DNA from: Villigracilis sp024434165
GTDB taxonomy: Bacteria; Chloroflexota; Anaerolineae; Anaerolineales; Villigracilaceae
Assembly: GCA_030263665.1 (NCBI GenBank)
Contig: SZPK01000031.1
Location: forward strand, 1 to 64,000
Length of the DNA stretch: 64,000 bases
Direction: 5' to 3'
Below the pieces are notes generated by a model, which made no database searches, was not told where the DNA came from, and saw only the letters and a list, made by a program, of their open reading frames with translations. Numbering within the stretch: position 1 is the stretch's first letter; every line of letters starts with the position of its first letter. The position numbers were made by a program, and so were the translations under genes. This document shows, in pieces, positions 1 to 8,881 of the stretch.

Positions 1-1
1 A

Positions 2-3000
2 GAGACACTCGCTGAATTTGTCTCTGCCGCGATCCTTGCCCGTGAGACACCGGAACATGCGCCGCTCTTACCGGCGCGCTACCACGTCTTCCTGCGTGCT
101 TTGGAAGGCGCCTTCGTCTGTCTGAATACCCATGCGTCAGAGCACCAGGGGGATAATGCAAAACCGTTGTTCTTCCTCAGACGCCATAAAGTCTGTCCTC
201 ATTGTGGCAGCCGCGTTTTCGAATTAGCCAACTGCACCCGTTGCGGCGCAGCCTATTTGATAGGCAATCAGATCGGCGGTAACGAATTGGATACCGAGGG
301 GCTTGCATTTGAAATCGAACCGCGGCGCGACTATCTCACGCAAAACAGTGTGTTGTATCCCAATGAAATCGAAGCCAGGAATCTAAAATATTTTTCGTTG
401 GATGATTCGCTGGCAAAGGCGGACGAAGATGCCTTGATAGAAGGAGGTGCCGAAGCGGACGAAAAACCGGATGGCGAGAATCTCCATGCGATGGAACTGT
501 GTACACGCTGCGGAGCCTTGTATGAACGCGGCGTAGTTGGCAATCGTTGTTCTTGCGGAGTTCCATTCCTTCCTGTCTCTGAAGTCGAAATGGGCAGGCG
601 GACGACACTGCGCCGCTGCACGTCTTGTTCTACTTATACCCGGAGTGGAGTGATTTACCGCTTCCTGACCGGGCAGGATGCCCCCGTCAGCGTGCTGGCT
701 GGTACGCTTTATGAGGATGTTCCCTCCGCGCGCAAGGAGGATGAGCGTCAATTTCCCGGCGAAGGGCGCAAGATGCTCGTCTTTACAGATAACCGCCAGC
801 AAGCCGCATTCTTTGCTTCGTATTTGGAACGCGCTCAACAACGAAGCCTGCATCGCCGGTTGATCGTGGAATTGCTCAAGCAAGTCAATGCATCACAAGA
901 ACCTCCGCGTCTTTCCAGTGCGCTTTCTCGTTTACTATCCACTGTTGATCGTTACCAAATCTTCGGCGAGCGCGATGATAGGGATAAAAAACGCATGCAA
1001 ATCGCTGTTTGGCTGATGCAGGAGTTCAGCGGCTTGGATAAACGGCTGAGTCTAGAAGGAGTGGGATTGATGATCTTTCGTCCCGTAAGAAAAGAAAACT
1101 GGCGACCACCACAGGAACTTCTCGAAGCGCCTTGGAATTTCCAGGAAAATGAAGCATTTGATTTGCTAACTATCCTTTTGAGCACCCTCCGCCGTCAGGG
1201 AGCAGTTTCTTATCGGTTAATTGAAAACATTGATTTGCTCAGAGTTTGCCGAGACGATTTCCTACCCCGCGCGCGCCAGTTTTATGTCCGTGTAAACAAC
1301 GCCGAAAACGGTCGCGGCTATAGCGTCTACTCCTGGCTTCCAACAGGTTCGTACAACAACGCGCGTTTGGATTTTGTTCAACGACTGTTGAGACAAAGAA
1401 ATCCTTCCCAGAATGGCGATCGGGCGCGAGAAACAGCAATGGAATTGTTAGCGCGCCTCTGGGAGCACTTGACAGGAGTAAAAAGCCCTGTCTATGACTG
1501 GTGGCTGAAAGCTGAGACCCTCCCTAACAACAAAGGAATAGCGTATCTCTTGGCTCATGATGTCTGGGAAATCGTTCCAACGCTTGGTGAGGATGTGTCC
1601 GGCTGGTATATCTGCACCCGTTGTCGCAATCTATCGGCAATCAACGTGGGTGGCGTATGTCCTACATACGGCTGTAAAGGAAGGCTCGAACCGCTGGAAA
1701 ATCACCGTGCCTGGATCGAAGATAATATATATCGGTATCAATACCAGCATTCTCCGATTATGCCGTTGAATGCGCAGGAACATACTGCTCAATGGAAGCC
1801 GGAAAAAGCAGCGGAGGTCCAAAAGGATTTTGTTGTCGGCAAATTGAACGTTTTGAGTTGTTCAACCACCTTTGAGTTGGGCGTGGATGTAGGCGACTTG
1901 AACGCGATTGTTCTGCGTAACATGCCTCCATCAACGGCGAATTACATCCAGCGTGCCGGGCGTGCGGGACGCCGCACGGATAGCGTCGCGCTTGTCGTTA
2001 CATTCGCCCAGCGCCGCCCGCATGACTTGACTTTCTATGACCAGCCAGAACGCATGATCTCAGGGAAAATCCGCCCGCCGATCGTCTCCCTGAAAAACGA
2101 CAAGATTATCCGCCGCCATTTACACTCTGTTGTGTTTGCCGAATTCTTCCGTTGGGCAAAGGACAGGGTAAGGTATCAGTACACAGGAGATTTCTTTGCT
2201 CCTCCCGATCTGTCATTTTCTGGACCGGAACTGCTGCGCCAATTCCTACAAGGTCGGCCCCCAGAACTTGATTCGGCTCTCTTCCGAATCGTTCCCAATG
2301 AACAGTTATTGAGGCAAACCTTGAAACTAGAGAACTGGGGTTGGGTCGAGGAGCTGATAGACAGTGAAGATGCCATCCTGGATAAGACCGCACAGATCGT
2401 TCAGGAAGAATTGCGCGAATTTGAGCGGCTTGAACAAGAAGCCTCACAAGCGCGGGATCACATTAAGGCACATCAGTATCAAGAAATTCAGACCCAAATT
2501 CGCAAGCGGCATCTAATTGGCTATCTGGGAACCCACAATGTCCTACCCAAATATGGTTTCCCCACCGATGTCGTTCGTTTGCAAACGGACCACCTGAACA
2601 TTCCAGAGGCAAGAGACATCGAATTGGACCGTGACCTGAAGGTGGCAATTTCGGAATTTGCCCCCGGCGGTCAGGTTGTTGCCGCAAAACAGATCTGGTA
2701 CAGCCGCGCCATTCGCAAAATGCCGAACAGACTTTGGACGCCGTATGCGTATGCCATCTGCAATGAATGCAAACGCATGACTGTCGTGCCGGGAGATGAC
2801 CGAACGCCGATGCATTGCGGCTCCTGTCAACAGCCAATCAATGCGAGCCGACAAAAGGGCGTATTCATTGTTCCCGAACATGGTTTTCTTGTCGACTCAA
2901 AGACTGACAAACCCGGCGAACAGCCGCCGGAACATATATATGCCAGCCGTGTTTATTTTTCGCATTACAGCCTTAACCCCAGCGATCTGTCCACAAAGAT

Positions 3001-3646
3001 CAGTCTTGACTTGGCTCCGGATCCTGCCTTTTCATTTGGTGTGCAAGTTCTGAAAGGTTATTCGCGTTATGCATGGTTGGCTCTGGTCAACAACGGCTAT
3101 GGGCAGGGCTTCAATGTTTGCACCACTTGTGGTTATGCTGATGTGATTGAACCAACTCGGGGAAAGCGCAAAGGTCACAACAATCCATTAACCCATCAAC
3201 CTTGTCCTGGTAGCCTTAAGCCGTATCATCTTGGTCATCGCTTCATGACAGATGTGTTGGAATTGCGATTAAGCATTTCCATGCCCCGAGAGGAACAGGT
3301 GTATTCATTCCTATACGCCATTCTCAATGGCGCTAGCGATGCCCTCGACATTCCACGCGAAGATGTGGGCGGTCTGGTGTATTACACAGATGGATATCCC
3401 TCCTTCATCCTCTTCGATGATACGCCAGGTGGCTCTGGATATGTTCAGCATATTCACGAGCATTTGCTCGATGTGTTCGAAGCCGCTTACAGGCGTGTCT
3501 CGCAATGCAACGGTTGTAGTGTGGAAACGAGTTGTTATAGTTGTTTGCGAGGTTACGACAACCAACCGTTTCATGATAGACTGGAGCGCCGCCTGGCCTG
3601 GGATATTTTGAGTCACGTTCTAAATAAACCGTTGTCACAAGGATAA
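2..3646 (+). CDS. large SF2 helicase with zinc ribbons and C-terminal DUF1998 domain (5' partial)
   Basis: The reading frame is open to the left edge, so the start and the Walker A/DEAH motifs lie outside the window; 1214 codons remain. Visible parts are several Cys4-type ribbons (CPHC...CTRC, CTRC...CSCG, CNEC...CGSC), a helicase motif near nt 778 (MLVFTDNRQQ), motif V near nt 1870 (FELGVDVGDL) and motif VI QRAGRAGRR at nt 1949-1975. The last ~250 residues contain DDTPGGSGYVQ and CNGC...CYSCLRG, typical of DUF1998. SF2-DUF1998 proteins include MrfA-type repair helicases and the DrmA/DrmB proteins of DISARM. The size and the following co-directional small gene favour a phage-defence role, but no other DISARM gene is visible. 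The helicase identity is secure; the system is inferred. Confidence 0.85.
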   Translation, partial: ETLAEFVSAAILARETPEHAPLLPARYHVFLRALEGAFVCLNTHASEHQGDNAKPLFFLRRHKVCPHCGSRVFELANCTRCGAAYLIGNQIGGNELDTEGLAFEIEPRRDYLTQNSVLYPNEIEARNLKYFSLDDSLAKADEDALIEGGAEADEKPDGENLHAMELCTRCGALYERGVVGNRCSCGVPFLPVSEVEMGRRTTLRRCTSCSTYTRSGVIYRFLTGQDAPVSVLAGTLYEDVPSARKEDERQFPGEGRKMLVFTDNRQQAAFFASYLERAQQRSLHRRLIVELLKQVNASQEPPRLSSALSRLLSTVDRYQIFGERDDRDKKRMQIAVWLMQEFSGLDKRLSLEGVGLMIFRPVRKENWRPPQELLEAPWNFQENEAFDLLTILLSTLRRQGAVSYRLIENIDLLRVCRDDFLPRARQFYVRVNNAENGRGYSVYSWLPTGSYNNARLDFVQRLLRQRNPSQNGDRARETAMELLARLWEHLTGVKSPVYDWWLKAETLPNNKGIAYLLAHDVWEIVPTLGEDVSGWYICTRCRNLSAINVGGVCPTYGCKGRLEPLENHRAWIEDNIYRYQYQHSPIMPLNAQEHTAQWKPEKAAEVQKDFVVGKLNVLSCSTTFELGVDVGDLNAIVLRNMPPSTANYIQRAGRAGRRTDSVALVVTFAQRRPHDLTFYDQPERMISGKIRPPIVSLKNDKIIRRHLHSVVFAEFFRWAKDRVRYQYTGDFFAPPDLSFSGPELLRQFLQGRPPELDSALFRIVPNEQLLRQTLKLENWGWVEELIDSEDAILDKTAQIVQEELREFERLEQEASQARDHIKAHQYQEIQTQIRKRHLIGYLGTHNVLPKYGFPTDVVRLQTDHLNIPEARDIELDRDLKVAISEFAPGGQVVAAKQIWYSRAIRKMPNRLWTPYAYAICNECKRMTVVPGDDRTPMHCGSCQQPINASRQKGVFIVPEHGFLVDSKTDKPGEQPPEHIYASRVYFSHYSLNPSDLSTKISLDLAPDPAFSFGVQVLKGYSRYAWLALVNNGYGQGFNVCTTCGYADVIEPTRGKRKGHNNPLTHQPCPGSLKPYHLGHRFMTDVLELRLSISMPREEQVYSFLYAILNGASDALDIPREDVGGLVYYTDGYPSFILFDDTPGGSGYVQHIHEHLLDVFEAAYRRVSQCNGCSVETSCYSCLRGYDNQPFHDRLERRLAWDILSHVLNKPLSQG

Positions 3647-3650
3647 CTGC

Positions 3651-4352
3651 ATGGCGATATTCGATCGTTTTGTTCGATACCAATGGGCTGAACACGCGCT
3701 TGAATTGGCAATCAAGAAAGAACATCCTCGAACTCTTCAAAGTTGGCTCGTCGGACAGGGGTTGGGCAAAGAATCCGCCAGACGGACTGGTAATCTACTC
3801 ACCCATCTTTGGTTCGATATAGGTTCATCCACGAGCTCAATCCGAACCGACGCCCTTCATTTGTATTCAATGATTGAACCTTCGGAGCATCTAGCTCTGC
3901 ATTGGGGTATGGCAATTGCACAATTTCCGGTTTTTCGTGAGACGGCCCAGGTGATTGGGCGGTTAGGGCACTTGCAAGAGGAATTCAACAAAACAGAGGT
4001 TATTACCCGAGTTTTAGAAAAACACAGCAATCAAACGACCATGCGCCGCGCTGTCGAACGTGTTACACAAACATTGACTAATTGGTCTTTGATCAAGTTG
4101 CGATCGAAATCAAGTTATTGTATTCATAAAAATCATTCAATCATATCTCCTGCACTAGCTGAGTGGCTATTTCGGGCAATCATGATAGGAGAACCGGAGA
4201 AATATTGGCTTATCACCGATCTCTTAGGGGCATCTGAGATATTTCCTTTTGATCTAGCGGGACACGGGATTTTGCTATATCGTAGTTCACATATGCATAT
4301 TGTGCGAGATTCCGCAGGAGCAGAAATAGTTGGAGTGCGGCAAATTAATTGA
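3651..4352 (+). CDS. uncharacterised 233-aa protein coupled to the DUF1998 helicase
   Basis: It starts 4 bp after the helicase stop, so the two are almost certainly co-transcribed. The protein is largely helical, with no signal peptide or membrane segment. Residues ~75-150 read like a tandem helical/winged-helix region (ALHWGMAIAQFP, later RRAVERVTQTLTNW), loosely reminiscent in layout of BrxA-like DUF1819 proteins of BREX loci. That resemblance is by eye and weak. Context suggests an accessory subunit of the helicase system. The gene becomes AT-rich toward its 3' end, and about 165 bp of AT-rich DNA without a gene follow before the terminator of the opposite operon. Confidence 0.7.
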   Translation: MAIFDRFVRYQWAEHALELAIKKEHPRTLQSWLVGQGLGKESARRTGNLLTHLWFDIGSSTSSIRTDALHLYSMIEPSEHLALHWGMAIAQFPVFRETAQVIGRLGHLQEEFNKTEVITRVLEKHSNQTTMRRAVERVTQTLTNWSLIKLRSKSSYCIHKNHSIISPALAEWLFRAIMIGEPEKYWLITDLLGASEIFPFDLAGHGILLYRSSHMHIVRDSAGAEIVGVRQIN

Positions 4353-4518
4353 TCACTTTTACACAATGTAGAAAAAAGCAATTTTCGATTGAAGACGAAT
4401 AAGATTAGAATGTAGCCTAATGAAGGAGTTTGTACTTGCTCATCATGATTTACTTTGAAGAATGGTGAAATAAGAATTGTAAATTGCGATTCAATAAACC
4501 GGCATAGCCAGATATTAA

Positions 4519-4553
4519 ACAAAAAAGCCCCTGATTTTCACCATCAGGGGCTT
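4519..4553 (-). terminator. rho-independent terminator of the replication/maintenance operon
   Basis: An 11-bp stem (AAGCCCCTGAT / ATCAGGGGCTT, loop of 7) is followed on the minus strand by a T-rich tract (TTTTTTGTTT). It lies just beyond the stop of the DUF6011 gene and ends the long minus-strand array. It may also catch transcripts from the convergent helicase genes. Confidence 0.85.
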
Positions 4554-4558
4554 GCTAT

Positions 4559-4987
4559 TTAGATGAAGCGGTATCGCCGCAGATACTCCTGCAATCTCTC
4601 GTGCGAAATTATCCTTCCGTTTGGAATTTCCATCCAGTTACCATCCTTCAGCGGAACATACACCAGCGGCTTGCGCTGCGGCAGCAACAAGCCACATTGT
4701 AACGCCTCGCGCATTTCGAACATCCGCCGACGTTCCTCCCGCCGCCGGCGATATTGCTCTCGCTTGCTCAATGGTTTTGCAGGCAATTCACCAGAGAAGA
4801 GCGGTGCCTGCCGTCCACCTGTGCCGACGCTTTGGAATGCCGTTCCCGAACTCCGTTTCATTCTGACACGCACACTCTTTCCACGTGCCGTGGCAACCCC
4901 TGCACATTTGGGTCCCATTCCTCTCGCAATGCTGGCAGGAGACCTCAGAACCCGCCCACACTTTTTGCATCTTGGTTTTCCTTCCAT
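4559..4987 (-). CDS. DUF6011-type zinc-binding protein
   Basis: 142 aa. The start is ATG 4987-4985, chosen because a strong SD (AGGAGG, 4994-4999) sits 6-7 bases upstream; the open frame extends further but without a better start. The N-terminus CKKCGRVLRSPASIARGMGP...CAG matches the DUF6011 pattern (CxxCGR.L.....S...G.GP.C), a small zinc-finger-like domain common on phages and integrated elements. The middle is very basic (RREQYRRRREERRR-like), suggesting nucleic-acid contact. It is the last gene of the minus-strand array and is preceded by a strong hairpin. Molecular role unknown. Confidence 0.75.
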   Translation of the reverse strand: MEGKPRCKKCGRVLRSPASIARGMGPKCAGVATARGKSVRVRMKRSSGTAFQSVGTGGRQAPLFSGELPAKPLSKREQYRRRREERRRMFEMREALQCGLLLPQRKPLVYVPLKDGNWMEIPNGRIISHERLQEYLRRYRFI

Positions 4988-5009
4988 TGTGATCCTCCTG
5001 AATAGAATA

Positions 5010-5040
5010 CACCAGCCCGGGCATCCCACCCGGGCTGGTG
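5010..5040 (-). promoter_or_regulatory. intergenic hairpin upstream of the DUF6011 gene
   Basis: A 12-bp perfect stem (CACCAGCCCGGG / CCCGGGCTGGTG) with a 7-nt loop lies between the methylase-helicase stop and the SD of the DUF6011 gene. There is only a weak T tract, so it may be an attenuator or an mRNA-stabilising 5' hairpin rather than a full terminator. Confidence 0.6.
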
Positions 5041-5090
5041 TCGTTTCCCCGCATTCTTCATAACCAATTTCGGCTGTAGAATGCGGGACT

Positions 5091-8000
5091 TTAGAACAGC
5101 GAGATTTGATTTTGCGCCGCCTGCCTGGATCGTCCACGGCTACCAGACCGCACTGCAACGTTCCTTTGAGACATCCAGTCCGCCCAGGAAACGACTGTGG
5201 GCGCTTCAGGCACAGGCAGCGGCGCGCTCGGAGCCGTTGGGCATCCCATCGGTGAATTGGAGACGACTACTTCATCGGCAAATAGGGATTGCAGATCGGG
5301 CAGGTCCGCTGACTCCAGCGCTTCGCGCGCCAGTTTCATTAGGATGTCGCCGTCTTCTTCGGGTACTATTGCGCCGCCAACCTCATCCCCGTACAACAGC
5401 TGTGCGGCTTTCATCTTCTGTCCCATCAATGCCAGGGCGCGCGCTTCCATCGCTTCGTTGTAGACCGAGAAGATCGCCTTTACCGGTTTGGTCTGTCCCA
5501 ACCGCCACACTCTGCGAACAGCCTGCCATAAAGTGTATAAGCTGTACTCGATCTCGGCGAACACAACGGAAGAGAACGCGATCAGATCGAGCCCTGTCTC
5601 AACCAATCGTGGATTGACGACCAGCGCATCCAGCCCAACGACCCGCTTCGCGATCCATTCCTCGCGCTTGCGGGGGTTAATGCCGCTGTGCAGCACCTCA
5701 GCGCGCACGCCTCCATCCCGAAGGATTTTCAGGATGCGATCCTGGATGTCGCGCGTTCCGGTCTGGCGGAGATAGATCAGCACCTTGCGTCCCTGCTGGC
5801 GTTCGGAGCGGCAGAAATCTACGAGCCATTCTTCTTTCGGCATGGTCGCACCATCAACGACGGCGGGAAGCGCCATCAGTTGCCGCTTGCGGACGAATTC
5901 GCCCTTGCGATCCACTTCGTCAATCTCCACCACTTCATCGCGGAAGGCGGAATTCGGACGAGCGAGAGTCCATTGCAGCCAGGTCGAGAGATAGCGGCGG
6001 TTGTTGAGCGCCAGGTCGCGCAGTCTCTTCTCCATTGAACGATACTGCCTGCCCTGCTCGTCCATCATATTCAGCGTCACGACTTCCTCCGCGTAATGAG
6101 GCAGAGCCAGCCCCAAATCTTTCAGTGAAAGGAAGACGGTCGTATCAAGCAGACGGTTCACGATGGCGGGCGAGATGCCCGGCTGTTCCTTCGCCTGATT
6201 CTGGTAGCGGCGATTGCCGGTGAAACCATCCTCGTCGCCATCATCGTCGGTGCGTTTACTTTTCCGGGTCGTTTCCAGCACGCCATATAATCTCGCCCAG
6301 CGTTTCTCATCGTTGAAGGCAAAGTCTCTCCGCACGCCGGCATTGAGGCGATGCAACAGCCAGAAAATGGAAGTCGAGCGCCCGCCGAAGAATGTGCCGG
6401 TCAGCGTCAGTGTGTATTTGGTCGCGCCGACGAGTTGGTGAAATGCAATACCGCGATCCGAGGCTTTGGCTTTGAAACTGTGTACCTCGTCCGCGATGAG
6501 TAACTTGAATTCACCTTTGACATGTTTGGCGATGTAATCTGCAATCGCCCAGCGCCGCCCAGTGAACTGGAACAATGGCGCGCCGCAAATCCGCTTTCCC
6601 CAAACGGGGTTGCCTTGCTCATCGCGAACCAGCCGCCGGTGTTCATCCAGTTCATAGCCGGTGATTTCAGCCTGGCAGAATCGACGTCTATCGCCAAGTT
6701 CTTCAATGGTGGTTGCGGTGGTCACAAACCCGCCGGGTAGATCAATCTGGATTGGAGAGCCGCATGCAGGGCAGGACAAGGCTTCAAATACGCGACCATC
6801 CTCCTCATCTACAAACTTCTTTCGGACAACAGCGTGTTCCCAGCCAGCGCCGTATTTCGCGGACGTATGGGCGATGACTGCCACAGGCTTTTGCCCCAAC
6901 TTTCCTTCCTCGCATAGTTGCAGGAATCTGCGCACGTCATTCACGTCGCCAGGGTCATCCGCATTGCGTCCGATGCGCGTGAGTTCCATTGCCCTTGCGC
7001 CGGGAATGGTCTCTTCGATCTCCCGAATCCATTTGGGAACGAGATGCGGCGGGCAGAGAATGATGGCTGGATAGGCACCCAGCAATTCTAAAACCGCCGC
7101 GCCCACAACGGTTTTCCCTACGCCCATCTCGCCTTGCACATTCCCAACGCCATGTTTCTTGATCGCCCTTGCAATTCCTGCGGCGATATGTCGTTGAGTT
7201 GGCAACAATCCCGGCTTTTCCTGTCCGGGCAGCGGCTTGCGCTTCGTGCCCAATATGTCCAGTATCGCAGTCTCTTCCGGCATGGGATCGAAGTTGTATA
7301 ACGGGCGATATGTAGACAGGATGTGCGCGCCGATCTGGTCGCCGTACTTGTGCATGAACTTCGAGAGCGGTTCGACTTTGTCTATGATCTCGATCCCGCT
7401 CTGACACAGGATGGCGACCGTCGAGACAAAACGATCCCGAAAGACCTCCGATGTTGTCTTGCCCTTCTTATCCGTAGTCTCTTCGATCTTCTCTGTGACC
7501 TTCACCACCCGCCCCTTGACCAACATTGGCTTGCCGTCTTCATCAGTCAGGCTCAAGGTTCCCATCATGCCGGACGCCATCAGCATGGCGATATGTCCCT
7601 TCTTTAACGGCATCACCGGCTGTTTGAATTCCCCCAACCCTCGCGAGGGGTTGAGCAGATCGAGCCATTCCTTCGAGGAATGAACGCCGCGTTTCTGCGT
7701 GGCATCCACGATTTCCTCCGGCTGCCAGTCCAGGCGGGAGAAGCGGACCGGCTGACCGCTGGCGCTTTTGTCGGACGAAGGCAGGAGTGTGTACAACGGC
7801 TCATCCACTTCTGCCAACATCGGCGGCTCGACCTCCGCCCATGCCTGCACCTGTTGAACCTCCTCATTAGATGGCATCTTGAATTTCAACCGTTTCGCTG
7901 CCAGCACGATGACCTGATTGAACTCAGTCTCAGGGTAGCGATGGACGGTGATGTTTTCGTAATACCCAGCCAGGTGGGAAGCCACATCCAGATCGCGCAG

Positions 8001-8411
8001 GAGCGGGTGCGGCACGATGTAGATCAACGCGCCGCCGCGCATCAACTTGGGCGTGGTGGATTTCAGGAACTCCAGTTCCAATCGTTTCTGGTCGCCGAGG
8101 CGGTCATGGCTATAAGGTGGGTTGAGGAACAAGAGGGTGATAGACTCGTTGGTCAGGTGACAGGATTGCCAGGGTGCGTTGAACAGGCGATCCATCTTCT
8201 CAGAGGCAAGGGCGGCGCGGGAGGGCGATAATTCCGCGCCCCAACTCTGGCAGTTCAAGGCTTTCGCCAGGATGGATGCCGCCGTACCTTCGCCGGCACA
8301 GGGATCGAGCAAACAACCGCTTTCGGCGGATTTGAAGTACGTTGTGAGCAATTCGGCAATGCGGGTGGATGTGGGATACCAACCCATTTTCTCTATAGCG
8401 GGAGGACGCAT
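5091..8411 (-). CDS. adenine methylase-like (DUF6094) / SNF2-type helicase fusion
   Basis: 1106 aa. The start is ATG 8411-8409, with SD AAGGAG just upstream; the frame continues upstream without a credible start. The N-terminal ~280 residues are a Rossmann methylase: SAM motif DPCAGEGTAA near residue 36 and catalytic NPPY at ~97-100, the N6-adenine type, resembling DUF6094. A SNF2/DEAD ATPase follows, with Walker A GEMGVGKT near 427, DEVH near 638, a Cys ribbon around 560-610 (CPACGS...), and motifs V/VI NPRLVETGLDL and RRVWRLGQ near 965. The fusion resembles the methylase-plus-SNF2 helicases of large mobile elements, where such proteins may protect incoming DNA or suppress restriction. That role is inferred; the domains are clear. 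Confidence 0.88.
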   Translation of the reverse strand: MRPPAIEKMGWYPTSTRIAELLTTYFKSAESGCLLDPCAGEGTAASILAKALNCQSWGAELSPSRAALASEKMDRLFNAPWQSCHLTNESITLLFLNPPYSHDRLGDQKRLELEFLKSTTPKLMRGGALIYIVPHPLLRDLDVASHLAGYYENITVHRYPETEFNQVIVLAAKRLKFKMPSNEEVQQVQAWAEVEPPMLAEVDEPLYTLLPSSDKSASGQPVRFSRLDWQPEEIVDATQKRGVHSSKEWLDLLNPSRGLGEFKQPVMPLKKGHIAMLMASGMMGTLSLTDEDGKPMLVKGRVVKVTEKIEETTDKKGKTTSEVFRDRFVSTVAILCQSGIEIIDKVEPLSKFMHKYGDQIGAHILSTYRPLYNFDPMPEETAILDILGTKRKPLPGQEKPGLLPTQRHIAAGIARAIKKHGVGNVQGEMGVGKTVVGAAVLELLGAYPAIILCPPHLVPKWIREIEETIPGARAMELTRIGRNADDPGDVNDVRRFLQLCEEGKLGQKPVAVIAHTSAKYGAGWEHAVVRKKFVDEEDGRVFEALSCPACGSPIQIDLPGGFVTTATTIEELGDRRRFCQAEITGYELDEHRRLVRDEQGNPVWGKRICGAPLFQFTGRRWAIADYIAKHVKGEFKLLIADEVHSFKAKASDRGIAFHQLVGATKYTLTLTGTFFGGRSTSIFWLLHRLNAGVRRDFAFNDEKRWARLYGVLETTRKSKRTDDDGDEDGFTGNRRYQNQAKEQPGISPAIVNRLLDTTVFLSLKDLGLALPHYAEEVVTLNMMDEQGRQYRSMEKRLRDLALNNRRYLSTWLQWTLARPNSAFRDEVVEIDEVDRKGEFVRKRQLMALPAVVDGATMPKEEWLVDFCRSERQQGRKVLIYLRQTGTRDIQDRILKILRDGGVRAEVLHSGINPRKREEWIAKRVVGLDALVVNPRLVETGLDLIAFSSVVFAEIEYSLYTLWQAVRRVWRLGQTKPVKAIFSVYNEAMEARALALMGQKMKAAQLLYGDEVGGAIVPEEDGDILMKLAREALESADLPDLQSLFADEVVVSNSPMGCPTAPSAPLPVPEAPTVVSWADWMSQRNVAVRSGSRGRSRQAAQNQISLF

Positions 8412-8436
8412 ATCAAATCTCCTTGTTGAAATGAAA

Positions 8437-8464
8437 ATCCCCCATACCGTTTGGCATGGGGGAT
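8437..8464 (-). promoter_or_regulatory. hairpin before the methylase-helicase gene
   Basis: A 9-bp stem (ATCCCCCAT / ATGGGGGAT) is followed on the minus strand by TTTTCATTTC and then the SD of the downstream gene. It fits a leaky terminator or attenuator, and its placement matches the other hairpins of this operon. Confidence 0.65.
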
Positions 8465-8482
8465 CGAGTTGAATTTGTTTCC

Positions 8483-8872
8483 TTACTTCACACGGCAGAA
8501 CAACCGCCCGGCGATGTTCACAAAACCCAGCGGCTCGCCTTTCTCCAAATGGACAAACTCCGGCATGCCGCGCGACCAGTCGGACTCGGAGTGGCGAAAC
8601 TGGATGACCAGGAGACGATGCGTCTGGCGCAACTCCGCCCACAATTGCCAGACCTCGGCGCGTCCCTCGCAAGCGGCGAACTCGTAATGTTGCAAGGCAG
8701 CCTCCGCCATCGCCTGCTTCTTTGTTTTCACCGGAAATTTCACATCAATGAACTTCAGCAGGTATTGCCAGTCGGGTTTGCGCAAGTGCGCCAGCCAGTA
8801 GGCGGGGTTGTCCTCCGAGACCTGCCAAAAACGCGGGTCGAAGATTTGTTCAGGTGAAATGGTTTGGAACAT
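8483..8872 (-). CDS. hypothetical 129-aa protein
   Basis: The ATG at 8872 is preceded by an SD (AGGAGG) that overlaps the end of the upstream gene, whose stop is 9 bp away. The product is soluble, aromatic- and Trp-rich (RFWQVSEDNPAYWLAHL), with no motif I recognise and no membrane segment. Its place inside a tight array of mobile-element genes argues that it is translated. Role unknown. Confidence 0.6.
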   Translation of the reverse strand: MFQTISPEQIFDPRFWQVSEDNPAYWLAHLRKPDWQYLLKFIDVKFPVKTKKQAMAEAALQHYEFAACEGRAEVWQLWAELRQTHRLLVIQFRHSESDWSRGMPEFVHLEKGEPLGFVNIAGRLFCRVK

Positions 8873-8881
8873 GACATCCTC

